From the NCBI RefSeq assembly GCF_013393905.1, contig NZ_CP040272.1, positions 5,266,001-5,330,000 on the forward strand: a stretch of 64,000 nt of DNA, written 5' to 3'. Position numbers and translations under genes: made by a program. The stretch comes from Nostoc sp. C052 (GTDB lineage Bacteria; Cyanobacteriota; Cyanobacteriia; Cyanobacteriales; Nostocaceae). The notes beneath the pieces were generated by a model. It saw nothing but the letters and a program-made list of their open reading frames with translations, did not search any database and was not told where the DNA came from. Shown here in pieces: positions 42,064-51,838 of this stretch (positions within the stretch are counted from its first letter, which is position 1; every line of letters starts with the position of its first letter).

Positions 42064-42399
42064 TTAACTCACAGCATAATCTGTATACTGCCGGATGTAG
42101 GGCGGGTGAAATCCAACTACAATATCGTTTTTTGGTATTCCCATTGCCACCAGTTGCTCACCTACATCGTCTTCTGTGCCATTCCACTGAATCCAAATCT
42201 TGCCGTTTTTAATATCAAAATGCATCACAGGGCCAAAAACCCTACGTCTATTTTGCCAACCAATATATATTAGTTGGTAATGGTCTTGTTCTACATCAAA
42301 AATTGTTTGAGCTTCAATTTCATTATTAGAGGAGGCATGTTGAGCATAAGCTCTAAGTAATTGTCGAATACAGTTTCGATATTTCTCTAAATCTGCCAT
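42064..42399 (-). CDS. xisI: XisI-like protein (fdxN element excision controlling factor)
   Basis: A 111-residue XisI-family protein, recognised by MADLEKYRNCIRQLLRAYAQ, the DHYQLIYIGWQNRRRVFG segment and KIWIQWNGTEDDVGEQLVAMG. XisI and XisH were first described as accessory factors to the XisF recombinase that excises the fdxN element during heterocyst development. The family occurs in many cyanobacteria outside that element. It overlaps the upstream xisH by 13 bp, so the two are one transcriptional and translational unit. No xisF-like recombinase is in this window. Confidence 0.93.
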   Translation of the reverse strand: MADLEKYRNCIRQLLRAYAQHASSNNEIEAQTIFDVEQDHYQLIYIGWQNRRRVFGPVMHFDIKNGKIWIQWNGTEDDVGEQLVAMGIPKNDIVVGFHPPYIRQYTDYAVS

Positions 42400-42806
42400 C
42401 GGGTAATTTCCTCCGTTTCCACATCATAAACTATCAGATTGATTTGACTGCGCTGGATAATGGTTTTGATAAATGGTCTATTTAAAAAATCGTTATAAGT
42501 GTTTAAGGGTACTGCTAAATACAAAATTCGCTCAGAATCTATCTCTTCTAACGCATATCGATAATTAATAAATTGTCCCACCGCAGTATGAAACTCAGAA
42601 ATAGTTGAAGTACCGATAAAATTTTTAACTTCAACCGCTATTATTTGTCCCTCTCTTTCTGCCGCAATAATTCTCTCTGCTCCCAAGTCGATGTACATAT
42701 CGGTAATATTTTCTATGCGAATTAGCAAAGGGTCATGAGTAATTCGCCACCCGTCTTTTTGTAATGCCAATTTCACAACATTGTGAAATTTATCTCTAGC
42801 TGACAT
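42387..42806 (-). CDS. xisH: XisH-like protein (nuclease-fold partner of XisI)
   Basis: A 139-residue protein. The core MYIDLGAERIIAAEREGQII, AVEVKNFIG has a PD-(D/E)XK-like arrangement: Asp/Glu on the first strand and the ExK of VEVKN on the next, followed by a helix (AVGQFINYRYALE). This fits an endonuclease-fold protein. It is upstream of xisI in the same unit. The pair without XisF could be a mobile-gene-linked or toxin-antitoxin-like module; that is inference. Confidence 0.92.
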   Translation of the reverse strand: MSARDKFHNVVKLALQKDGWRITHDPLLIRIENITDMYIDLGAERIIAAEREGQIIAVEVKNFIGTSTISEFHTAVGQFINYRYALEEIDSERILYLAVPLNTYNDFLNRPFIKTIIQRSQINLIVYDVETEEITRWQI

Positions 42807-42913
42807 AAACTGTTTTTTCAGCCTGTATGAGTATTCTAAATATATTTTGCCAGAATTAGGGAAAAAGAAGAGGAGTAAGGAATTGTACTGTTAACTCCTA
42901 ACTCCTAACTTTT

Positions 42914-45900
42914 TTAATTCCCTTGCAACGGCGCATTTAAAACTTTCTCGATGCGATCGCGCGTTTCTAGTAAGTGCGCTTTGGTATATTCATCCTCGGA
43001 ATTAACCCCTTTAAGTTTCTCATCTAGTTGTTTGAGTTTATACCAAGCTAAAGTACGAGCATCTTCTGGAACATTTTCTTTTCGCAATACCATACCAGTC
43101 AAAATGTCAAGATATTGACGCTGCAAGCCTCGGCGCAAACTGGCAATCTTCATCGGTTTGCCTTTTGGTTTGATGACTTCCGTCCAAATACCTGATTGTA
43201 AAGTGTCAAATAGTTCTGGTAGAGTCAGGGCTTTTCCTTCGGGAGTTTTGAGTTCGATATCCTTGAGACGAGAAAGGCGATCGCTTGAAAGTAAATCTCG
43301 CAACACAGAACCCTGCATAAATAGCACTAAATCATGAATTGGAAAATCTAAGCGGCCAACTTGCACAGAAGTACCCCAATGTCGCCAACGGGAAGGCGCT
43401 AATTTATTTAGTAGTTCTGGTGAAAAGTTTAGGGCATCTTCTGCAAATACATACTTTTGTAGTGTATCTAAAGCTTGGCGTTGTTCTTCAACTGGTACTG
43501 CTTCAAATGGTAATCGGTGTTGGGTAACTCCAGAGGGTATCTCACTGGGGTGAATGCGATAGAAAGACTGTCCCCCGATGTATTTTGTGGTGTAATATAT
43601 TTGCTGAAAATAGTTACCCAATACGGTGCTAAAACGTTCGCTCACATCGCTGTAACTATCACCTGCCATAGGGAAACGTTTATCGATACGTTCCCACATC
43701 ACCCGCGCATTATTCAACTGCCACTGAGAATAAAGCAGTACGTTGCTACTGTTATCCCAAGCATCAGCAGTTGGGTCAAGGTCATAGACATCTTCATCTG
43801 TGGAATAACTCAACTCTGGTTTGTAGGATTGTGCAGCAATTTCCTCCAAAATTGGCTTTTCCGCTAGAGGGGTTGATGTCTGAATTGTGGTGTAGCCGTA
43901 CTTAATCGCCCATTCATCATAAGGCCCCACCATACTAGGAAAATAATCTCCCTGTTTTGTCCCTTGAGGGGCAATATTTGGGGGAATATAGTCCATTACG
44001 GAAGTTGTCAGACCTTTAGTTTTAGTAATTTCCGTATTATTCATTTCCTGGGGTGGTAGCAGTGTACTACCACGGAAATTATGACGTAAACCAAGAGTAT
44101 GTCCAACTTCGTGAGCGATGATTAAACGTAAATATTGATTGATATATTCTTTCACCTGGTCGGGAGTAGCTATAGTATCTGGGAGCAATGACATCGCCAG
44201 TGAACCAAAAGCAAACTGGTTAGCAGCTTCCATGCCGTAGCATAAATCGTACTCGCCTGCCATTTTCGATAAACGATTCAACAACCCCTGTTGTCCTGGC
44301 ATTTTCTGAGTAGCACCATTGTTTTTCGCATCTAAACCATTGGTGCAAAGTAGACGATTTTGCATCAAAGCTGATAGGGTAGTGCGATTTTCTGTTTGAC
44401 TAGGTTGGACGATTTTACGATACTCATTTTTGAGTGCCCGAATAAAGCTAGCATCTACGAGAATGTCTGCATCTAAAATTTCCCCTGTCAATGGATTAAC
44501 ACGGGATGGCCCCATTGCAAAATAACCATCTACTGTGTTAATCCAGCGAATTGTGTTGTAACGAATATCTGCCGGGTCCCAGGTAGCATCATCGGGCATT
44601 TGGCGGACTTCAATTGCATCCTTGAATCCAGCTTTGAGAAAGGCTTTGTTCCACATGAGAACGCCTTCTTTCATCGCATCGCGGTACTCTAAAGGCACAG
44701 CGTTATCAATCCAGAAAACAATTGGTTTTTTGGGACGAGAAATGACTGCTTTCGGGTCTTCTTTTTCCAAATGCCAGCGATTTATATAGCGGACAAAAGA
44801 ATCGCCGCGATCGTCTTTGGATAAATCTTGGTAGGCGGTGATGAAATAGCCGATGCGATCGTCAGCAAGGCGCGGTCGATAATCTTGATCGGGTAATTGG
44901 GAGAGACTATAGTGGACGCGTAGGGTAAAACCACGGTTGTCAGCTAGGGATGCAAAGCTTGCTACTTCACTGTCGCGGTCAACGCTACCAGAGAAATTCA
45001 AAACTGATTCAACTTCTAAGTTTTGGGGAAAGGCTTTCGCATTACCAAAATAGGATTGGTCTGTGCTGCCTGGAACTCCTAAACTTAAAGATAATCCAGC
45101 TAAGTCTGTGAGTAACAAATCTCCCAAGTCAATGAGAATAGTTTTGCGTTCTGGATGAATGCTTTTAATGGAAACGGTGTAGAGAACAGAGTCACTAAAA
45201 GATCGCATCAGCGATCGCACCTGTGGATCTCCCTCACGCGTGCGAAAATTCACATTGCGGATCGCAAAATGTAGTTTATCATCCACTCGTTGGAAATAAA
45301 ACAAAAAATCTTGCAGAGGCATACCGCTATAAATACCCCGTTCGCCAATACCCGATTCTAGGGTTGCTGTAGCTAGGTAATTTTTATTAAGTTGCTCTGG
45401 CTTAATTTCTAGATAAATCTTATTCTTTTCTTTATTGCGATAAAGAGTGAACAATCCACCTGATTTTTGAGTGCCTTTAATTACTTCGTCAAACGGTTCT
45501 AACTCACCTTTTGCTGCTGGTTTAGCATTAGAATTAGGCTTTGCATTCGGTTTCTCTGGGGGTTTTGCAACTTGCAAAAATGGTTGCTGTGCTGATTTTT
45601 TCGGATCTTTTACCACCCCAATAAATGGTTGAGTCCGTACATGTTTATTTTGATTAACTACCCAAACTTGCTCTGACGCTAACTTCTGTTTCTGAGAAAT
45701 ATTGATATTATTTAGTGATAAAGCTGAAATTTTAGTTGAAGAAGTTTCTGTTGTTAACTGACTATTAGATTTTTCTTCACTTTTGGTTTTAACCACACTT
45801 TCTACAACCTTATGGTTAGCTGATAACTCTGTATCAACTCTGTTAACAGAGGGTGACTTAGCGCTAACCGTTGTTACTCCTAAAAACAAACTATGTAACA

Positions 45901-45928
45901 AAATCATATAAAAAGTTAATTTGTTCAT
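42914..45928 (-). CDS. Large zinc-dependent metalloprotease (DUF5117 type)
   Basis: A 1004-residue exported protease. A signal peptide (MNKLTFYMILLHSLFLGVTT) is followed by a low-complexity Pro/Lys/Asn-rich linker (about 75-140). DUF5117 and DUF5118-like domains lie at about 145-560. A metzincin-type site HEVGHTLGLRH (about 601-611) has the HExxHxxGxxH zinc ligands. A Met-turn-like SVMDYIPP follows, then a C-terminal helical domain. The predicted location is the periplasm or cell surface. Such proteins occur in cyanobacteria and other bacteria. The substrate is unknown. Confidence 0.92.
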   Translation of the reverse strand: MNKLTFYMILLHSLFLGVTTVSAKSPSVNRVDTELSANHKVVESVVKTKSEEKSNSQLTTETSSTKISALSLNNINISQKQKLASEQVWVVNQNKHVRTQPFIGVVKDPKKSAQQPFLQVAKPPEKPNAKPNSNAKPAAKGELEPFDEVIKGTQKSGGLFTLYRNKEKNKIYLEIKPEQLNKNYLATATLESGIGERGIYSGMPLQDFLFYFQRVDDKLHFAIRNVNFRTREGDPQVRSLMRSFSDSVLYTVSIKSIHPERKTILIDLGDLLLTDLAGLSLSLGVPGSTDQSYFGNAKAFPQNLEVESVLNFSGSVDRDSEVASFASLADNRGFTLRVHYSLSQLPDQDYRPRLADDRIGYFITAYQDLSKDDRGDSFVRYINRWHLEKEDPKAVISRPKKPIVFWIDNAVPLEYRDAMKEGVLMWNKAFLKAGFKDAIEVRQMPDDATWDPADIRYNTIRWINTVDGYFAMGPSRVNPLTGEILDADILVDASFIRALKNEYRKIVQPSQTENRTTLSALMQNRLLCTNGLDAKNNGATQKMPGQQGLLNRLSKMAGEYDLCYGMEAANQFAFGSLAMSLLPDTIATPDQVKEYINQYLRLIIAHEVGHTLGLRHNFRGSTLLPPQEMNNTEITKTKGLTTSVMDYIPPNIAPQGTKQGDYFPSMVGPYDEWAIKYGYTTIQTSTPLAEKPILEEIAAQSYKPELSYSTDEDVYDLDPTADAWDNSSNVLLYSQWQLNNARVMWERIDKRFPMAGDSYSDVSERFSTVLGNYFQQIYYTTKYIGGQSFYRIHPSEIPSGVTQHRLPFEAVPVEEQRQALDTLQKYVFAEDALNFSPELLNKLAPSRWRHWGTSVQVGRLDFPIHDLVLFMQGSVLRDLLSSDRLSRLKDIELKTPEGKALTLPELFDTLQSGIWTEVIKPKGKPMKIASLRRGLQRQYLDILTGMVLRKENVPEDARTLAWYKLKQLDEKLKGVNSEDEYTKAHLLETRDRIEKVLNAPLQGN

Positions 45929-46714
45929 CGCATTTATTCCCTAATAACTATCTCGCAGTTAATTTTTAACTTTTGCAAAGCTATGTAGCCTGGACTCTGC
46001 CTATTCTCTTAGCTGCTTTATATTAAGCAGCAAACTTGCGATCGTGCCAATTTTGGATTTGGGATTCAAAAAGTTTTTTGGTACTGCTTCGACTCTTGTA
46101 GTCGGGGTCACGTCGCTTCTCTACGAGACGCCAAGGGCGAACGCTCCGAATTCAAAATTCAAAATTCAAAATTAATGATCCCCATAAATAAATTTAGGGG
46201 CTTGTATACTTTTCGTTTTTGGTCAAGCCAAAATCATCAACCCCTGTATCCTGGTGGTCAGGGTAAATCCAAAATCGGTTGACTGAAATTTTAGTTGCCA
46301 TTTTCAGCTTTGTTGTGCTGTTTTAGTGTAGGATTTTCCCTAACAATTGCGTCTCCAAGAAACAGTAAGTATTATTTTTACATCAGACTAGTAAATTTCT
46401 TGGGAAGAAAGTATAACAAATTAACCAAAACATGGAAATTACTTGATTTTTGAAAGGATTTTGAAGCTAACACTTTATTGACATCAGGAGAAGCAGCTAA
46501 AAGCGACTAAAGGTAAGTAAGAAGCTGTCATCCAGAAAGGCCGTTGCCAAACTCACAAAAAGTCGTCTGGTGTAGACATCGCCAACTCATGATTTTTTTA
46601 CTATAGTATTTATTTATACTATTAATTTGTAGCAATGAAAAGCAAACTAGCATAGAAAAGTTTTTAATTCAGGATTGTCAAAACAGTAACTTAAATGTAA
46701 CAACGGACACAGAA
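45929..46714. other. Spacer with ATTCAAAATTCAAA repeats
   Basis: It includes a TCTCTACGAGACGCCAAGGG repeat copy (about 46118-46140), a short ATTCAAAATTCAAAATT microsatellite (about 46150-46173), and a run of unremarkable AT-rich sequence. No gene is seen. The promoter of the pentapeptide gene is probably within 46580-46710. Confidence 0.45.
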
Positions 46715-48484
46715 ATGTCAACATATTTATCTCAAGTCTGGCAATTGCTGAGAAATTATGTGAGGCGTACAGGGTTGCAAGAAATGCCAAAGACCACATC
46801 GCCAGAAACCGAAGCAATTTTACCTCTAGGAAAAAGTATTAAAGAACTAGACAAAAGCATTAAGTTAACTCAAGATAATTTACAGGAATATTTATACTCT
46901 CCAAGACTGCAAGAAAGCTTAGAAAAATGGACAATACTAGACAGCGGTTTGACTTCTAAGATCGACGATCGCGCATTGGGCACTTTATCCTCTGGAGTTT
47001 GTTTTAGAGTGTGCGATCGCCAGATGCATGAAGAGATTTATGATTTATTGGGCAATGCTGCCTTGAAACCAGAAATAGTCAGCCAACTAATGGAATTGAT
47101 TGTGACTGGTAAAAAAAATCGCCCAGAACTACTTTTCTGGCGGTTAGAAGATTTTTATCGTCGTTGGTGTCAAGGAGAATTTATCGATGGGACACCAGAT
47201 GATAACCTACCTCAGAAAACAAAGTTAAAGTTGGCAGCACAAAATATTGCGATCGGGTTGAGACAGGTAGACATATATACAGGGCTAAACGTACTGATTT
47301 TACTGTTAGAGTTACACCGCTACGCCCAAGAACGAGATGAACTCAAACAAAAAATCACCTTTTATCCATCAGATCAACCAGACACAGACAATTTTTTCAC
47401 ATCCCAACTGCTGCGGATTATCAACTATAGCGATGCGCTGGAAATTGGTAACTTTAGCAATATAGTTGGGCAATTCCTCAAAGGTGGCAACTTTCGGAGT
47501 GCTTACCTGGGTGATGCCAACCTCACCGGTGCAGACTTTAGCGGTGCTGACCTCAGCCTTGCTTATCTCGGCGATGCCAACTTAACTGGCGTCAACCTTA
47601 GTGGTGCAAACCTCAGCGGTGCTAACCTTGGTGATGCCAACCTCAGCGGTGCCAATCTCAGCGGTGCTAACCTCACCGGTGCCGATCTCAGCAGCACCAA
47701 CCTTAGCGGTGCTAACCTTAACTGTGCCAACCTTAGCCGCGCCGACCTCAACCGCGCCGACCTCAGCAGTACCAACCTTAGCCGCGCCGACCTCAGCCGC
47801 GCCGACCTCAGTCGCGCCGACATTAGCAGCAGCAACCTCAGCCATGCTGACTTAAGTAACGCCATCCTTTTTGGTGCGAATCTGAGTGAAGCTAACCTTA
47901 GCAGCGTCAACCTCAGCCATGCTGACCTATGCCGCGCCGACCTCAGTGGTGCTGATTTGAGTCATGCCATCCTCAACGGTACTAACCTCAGCGACACAAT
48001 TCTTTTCAGTACCAACCTGAGTGATGCCATCCTTGTTGCCGCTGACCTCAGCTACGCCAAACTTAACGGTGCCAAACTTAACAATGCCAGACTTAACGGG
48101 GCAATGTTCTTAGGCGCTGACCTCAGCGGTGTAGACCTCAGTCGGGTAATTCTCAACGAAGCCGACCTCAGCGGCGTGATTCTTAACGACGCCGACCTCA
48201 GTGGTGCCGACCTCACCGACGCCATTCTATTCGGTACAGACCTCAGCTATGCCAACCTTAAGAGTGCTAACCTCAGTGGCAGTAACCTCAGTGGTGCTAT
48301 TCTCAACGGCGCGGATCTCAGCCATAGCAATCTCAGCTATGCCATTCTGGGTGGTGCAGACCTCAGCGACGCGAATTTAGAAGAAATGATCTGGGGTAAA
48401 AAGCAGCAGTGGGAAGGTGTACGGGGATTAGAGACAGCAGTGAATGTGCCAGAGGCGTTAAAAGAAGAACTGGGGCTGAATTGA
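46715..48484 (+). CDS. Pentapeptide-repeat protein sharing the C-terminal module of the NACHT neighbour
   Basis: A 589-residue protein. After a unique N-terminus of about 100 residues (MSTYLSQVWQLLRNYVRR...), residues about 110-250 (EEIYDLLGNAALKPEIVSQL ... RQVDIYTGLNVLILLLELHRYAQ ... LLRIINYSDALEIGNFSNIV) are clearly homologous to residues about 670-815 of the next gene. Then come about 60 pentapeptide units (A(D/N)LSxA-type) from about 254 to 555, which would form a long right-handed beta-helix. The cap (WEGVRGLETAVNVPEALKEE) is also shared. It has no Walker motif, so it is a NACHT-less sibling of its neighbour. It may bind or regulate the neighbour; that is inference. Confidence 0.88.
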   Translation: MSTYLSQVWQLLRNYVRRTGLQEMPKTTSPETEAILPLGKSIKELDKSIKLTQDNLQEYLYSPRLQESLEKWTILDSGLTSKIDDRALGTLSSGVCFRVCDRQMHEEIYDLLGNAALKPEIVSQLMELIVTGKKNRPELLFWRLEDFYRRWCQGEFIDGTPDDNLPQKTKLKLAAQNIAIGLRQVDIYTGLNVLILLLELHRYAQERDELKQKITFYPSDQPDTDNFFTSQLLRIINYSDALEIGNFSNIVGQFLKGGNFRSAYLGDANLTGADFSGADLSLAYLGDANLTGVNLSGANLSGANLGDANLSGANLSGANLTGADLSSTNLSGANLNCANLSRADLNRADLSSTNLSRADLSRADLSRADISSSNLSHADLSNAILFGANLSEANLSSVNLSHADLCRADLSGADLSHAILNGTNLSDTILFSTNLSDAILVAADLSYAKLNGAKLNNARLNGAMFLGADLSGVDLSRVILNEADLSGVILNDADLSGADLTDAILFGTDLSYANLKSANLSGSNLSGAILNGADLSHSNLSYAILGGADLSDANLEEMIWGKKQQWEGVRGLETAVNVPEALKEELGLN

Positions 48485-48628
48485 GAGTAAAATGCAAACT
48501 TTAGGCGATCGCCTTTTCTCTTCCTCCGTGTCCTCTGCGCCTCTGTGGTTGGTCATTCTTACCACACGCATAAACCCCAAATTTTACACTACACTCTAAA
48601 TAACCAGTAATTACAAGAGTCCCAGCGA

Positions 48629-51619
48629 ATGAACAAGCGTTTATCGCAAACCTGGCAGAAGTTTCGGCAATCCTTCTCAGTAGGAGAGACTTTAACTACC
48701 ACAGTTGAGACTGGCAAAGCAGTTTTAGAAGCCGCAAACACCTTTAAAGAACAAGGTGCCAGCTTAGAACTATTGAAACCTCTATTACAAAACTCATCTT
48801 CACTGCTAGATGTGTTGTGTTCACCCTTAGCACAGGTGGTAGGTGCGGGTTTGCCATTCGTGCCGCTTGGAATAGCCTTGCTAAAGTATTCCCGCGATAT
48901 AACTAAACAAGATCCTTCCCTAGAAGACTGTGTATTTATAGTTAGTCAAGCTGCTTATTTAGAAAGTGTCAAAGAAATTTTATCCTTATATCCATCTATT
49001 AACTGGGATGCTGATCCCAATATTAATAAAACACTAACCAAACAACTACAAAAACTCAATGAGATTGAATTAGATTATCAAAGTGCCACCAATACTGTCG
49101 CCTGTTTCCGCGAATCAGAATTAGCGAAAGCATTTAATCAAGTATTATCGGCACGGTTAGAAGCAGCAAACATCCCCAAGGCTAATGCTAATATTTTGAC
49201 ACAACGAGTAGCTTGGAATACTCACCGCTACATAATTAAAGCCTGGATAGAATCAGGCGATGTCATCAAAAATATAATTCAACCTTCCTTTGGAGACTGG
49301 CAGACAGAACAGCAAAAATTCTCTAGCATTGATGAATATCTGAAAACTCATATAGCTAGCAAGCCTTTAGACTTAGTTTTTGACGAAAGTTTCTCATTTC
49401 AAGATATTTACGTACCTTTAAAAGCCAAACCTGTAGATAAAAATGGTGAGATAGATGAAAAATTAGACTCCTTAGATTTAGAAATATGGGCTAAGGAAAA
49501 TCTACTAAATCCAAATAATCTAGAACAAGTGATGTTTGTTCAAGGAGGCCCAGGAAGAGGCAAAAGTGTCTTCTGTCGGATGTTTTCTGATTGGGTACGG
49601 TATCATTTGCATCCCATCTGGACACCAATTTTAATTCGGTTACGGGATTTAGACTCTTTTGAATCGCGTTTAGAAAACACTTTAGAAGCAGAACTAAAAA
49701 TTAGTTTTATTCAAAGCGATAAAAACTGGTTGACAAATAAAAACACCCGTTTCTTGTTTATCCTTGATGGGTTTGATGAACTGCATATTGAGGCTAGAAA
49801 TAACCTCAACCTAGAAGCATTTATCAAACAAGTCTCTGGATTTCAGCAGGAATGTAAAAGTTACCGCGAAATGGGACATCGGGTGATAATCACTGGTAGG
49901 TCGATGTCTTTACAAGGTATCCCTTACTTGCCTCGCAATTTAGAGCGGGTGGAAATTGTCGAAATGGATGGGCAACTCCAACAAAAATGGTTGGATAAGT
50001 GGGAAGATTTACCAGCTAATAAAGGGAAAACCGCAGCCTTTAAGCAGTTTTTGCAAGGTGATAAATGTCCATCTGAGGTAAAAAAATTAGCCCAAGAGCC
50101 GCTATTACTTTATTTGTTAGCGGCAATGTATCGAGATGGAAAATTGGCAATTGATAAATTAGAGCAAGCAAGCCAACGCACAGCCAAAATTGTAATTTAC
50201 CAGGAGGCTTTAAACTGGGTACTGACAAAACAGCGTTCAGAAGCAGATGGGACTAATTTAAATATTGAGTTAACCCAACAGAAGCCCGAAGATTTAAAAC
50301 GTATTCTCACAGAAGCGGCTGTTTGTGTTGTGCAGTCGGGAGGTGAATTTGCTTCCATGTCAATGTTAGAAGCACGTTTGCAAGACGACGAAACAGCAAA
50401 AGCCTTAATTGAAAAAGCTAAAGAAAAACTGGGTAATGAAGCGCTCAAGACAGCTTTAGCTGCTTTTTACATTCGTCCTGCTGATAAACAAGAAGGTGGG
50501 GTTGAGTTTTTTCATAAGAGTTTTGGCGAATTTCTCTTTGCTGAACGCCTGAAAACTCGCCTGAAAGCTTGGACACAATATTACGAAGCAGAAGACGGAA
50601 GACAACTAATTATTCCTGAAGCTCAAATGAATTGGCAAATTTATGATTTGCTGGGTTTTGGTAGACTCACATCAGAAATTGTGGAATATTTGATGGGGTT
50701 GTTGACTGAAAATCAAGATTTTCCTTGGGAGCAGTTATTTAAGCGCTTAGAAAAGTTTTACGGTAACTGGTCTAAGGGTAAATTTATTGATTCTGCTGAA
50801 GAGACTTTGCCTCAGAAAAAGCTGCGACAGTTGCAAAAGTATGGAATTCAAGGGCTAGGTCAGCGTCAGGTGGATATTTATGCAGGGTTGAATGTGATGA
50901 TTTTGCTCTTGGAGTTGCACCGTTATGCTAAAGGGCGAGATGATCTCAAAAAACAAATTATCTTGTATCTATCTGGTCAAGCAGAAGGAACTTCTAGAAC
51001 AACCCAACTACTTCGCATCATCAACTACAGTGATTGCATTCAGCTTAAAACTTTCAATAGTGTAGTCGGGCAATTCCTCAGGGGTGCAGACCTCAGCCGC
51101 ACAAACCTCAGCCGCACAAACCTCAGCCGCACAAACCTCAGCCGCACAAACCTCAGGGATACAGACCTCAGGGGTGCAGACCTCAGCGGCGCAAACCTCA
51201 GGGGTGCAGACCTCAGGGGTGCAGACCTCAGCGACGCAAACCTCAGGGGTGCAGACCTCAGCGGCGCAAACCTCAACTGCGCAAACCTCAGGGGTGCAGA
51301 CCTCAGGGACGCAGACCTCAGCGACGCAAACCTCAGGGGTGCAGACCTCAGCGACGCATACTTCAGCGGCGCAAACCTCAACCGCGCGAACCTCAGGGGT
51401 GCAAACCTCAGCCGCGCAAACCTCAGGGGCGCAAACCTCAGCCGCGCAAACCTCAGGGGCACAGACCTCAGGGGCGCAAACCTCAGCCGCGCAAACCTCA
51501 GCGATGAATTGTTTGGAGATATCCGCTGGGATGAAAATACAAACTTGGAGAATGTGAAAGGGCTGGATACAGCAAAGAATGTGCCAGAAGCCTTAAAGCA
51601 ACAGTTGGGGTTGAGTTAA
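48629..51619 (+). CDS. NACHT NTPase with C-terminal pentapeptide repeats
   Basis: A 996-residue STAND-class protein. The N-terminal helical domain (about 1-290) contains a hydrophobic stretch (LAQVVGAGLPFVPLGIALLK) and may be an effector. The NACHT domain has Walker A GGPGRGKS (about 306-313) and Walker B FLFILDGFDEL (about 376-386). Winged-helix and helical parts follow (EFFHKSFGEFLFAERL). The receptor half is a helical region (about 670-815) plus about 28 pentapeptide units (about 816-955), ending in the cap (NVKGLDTAKNVPEALKQQ). The DNA of the units is nearly identical (15-bp blocks). Bacterial NACHT proteins are known defence ATPases; whether this one is a defence protein is inference. 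Confidence 0.92.
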   Translation: MNKRLSQTWQKFRQSFSVGETLTTTVETGKAVLEAANTFKEQGASLELLKPLLQNSSSLLDVLCSPLAQVVGAGLPFVPLGIALLKYSRDITKQDPSLEDCVFIVSQAAYLESVKEILSLYPSINWDADPNINKTLTKQLQKLNEIELDYQSATNTVACFRESELAKAFNQVLSARLEAANIPKANANILTQRVAWNTHRYIIKAWIESGDVIKNIIQPSFGDWQTEQQKFSSIDEYLKTHIASKPLDLVFDESFSFQDIYVPLKAKPVDKNGEIDEKLDSLDLEIWAKENLLNPNNLEQVMFVQGGPGRGKSVFCRMFSDWVRYHLHPIWTPILIRLRDLDSFESRLENTLEAELKISFIQSDKNWLTNKNTRFLFILDGFDELHIEARNNLNLEAFIKQVSGFQQECKSYREMGHRVIITGRSMSLQGIPYLPRNLERVEIVEMDGQLQQKWLDKWEDLPANKGKTAAFKQFLQGDKCPSEVKKLAQEPLLLYLLAAMYRDGKLAIDKLEQASQRTAKIVIYQEALNWVLTKQRSEADGTNLNIELTQQKPEDLKRILTEAAVCVVQSGGEFASMSMLEARLQDDETAKALIEKAKEKLGNEALKTALAAFYIRPADKQEGGVEFFHKSFGEFLFAERLKTRLKAWTQYYEAEDGRQLIIPEAQMNWQIYDLLGFGRLTSEIVEYLMGLLTENQDFPWEQLFKRLEKFYGNWSKGKFIDSAEETLPQKKLRQLQKYGIQGLGQRQVDIYAGLNVMILLLELHRYAKGRDDLKKQIILYLSGQAEGTSRTTQLLRIINYSDCIQLKTFNSVVGQFLRGADLSRTNLSRTNLSRTNLSRTNLRDTDLRGADLSGANLRGADLRGADLSDANLRGADLSGANLNCANLRGADLRDADLSDANLRGADLSDAYFSGANLNRANLRGANLSRANLRGANLSRANLRGTDLRGANLSRANLSDELFGDIRWDENTNLENVKGLDTAKNVPEALKQQLGLS
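51084..51504 (+). repeat. Near-identical 15-bp tandem units in the NACHT gene
   Basis: Units such as ACCTCAGGGGTGCAG and ACCTCAGCCGCACAA recur every 15 bp with only a few variants; four consecutive SRTNL units are identical. The array is the reason open frames appear on several strands here, as discussed under rejected items. Confidence 0.85.
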
Positions 51620-51838
51620 GAACAGGTGGGAGCAGGGGAGAATCGTTATATAACTGTATTGAACGTGAATTCGACGGCTCATATAGTGTCCGCCTAATTA
51701 GCTCAATGATAGAAAAGACCTCTCCCTGGTTTTACTACGCAAAACCGTCCCTCTCCGAGTCGGAGAGGGACAGGCTTGAACTTTAGTTCAAGACAGGGAG
51801 AGGTTCGTCAAACTCACGGTGAACATAATCTTGAGTAA
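51620..51838. other. Spacer with GTCCCTCTCC hairpin and GGAGCAGGG tail
   Basis: No gene. GGTGGGAGCAGGGGAG follows the stop (about 51624-51640). GTCCCTCTCCGA and TCGGAGAGGGAC (51747-51771) form a perfect palindrome, with TTGAACTTTAGTTCAA just after. Confidence 0.5.

Noticed and set aside
47563..47910. Open frames opposite and beside the pentapeptide repeats of the first protein
   Set aside because: Same cause: repeat shadows with low-complexity products.
51040..51557. Long open frames on both strands in the NACHT pentapeptide array (QTSAAQTSAAQ and PLRFARLRFA type)
   Set aside because: The 15-bp repeat keeps several frames open at once. Composition is a direct shadow of the repeat and no start or family supports them.
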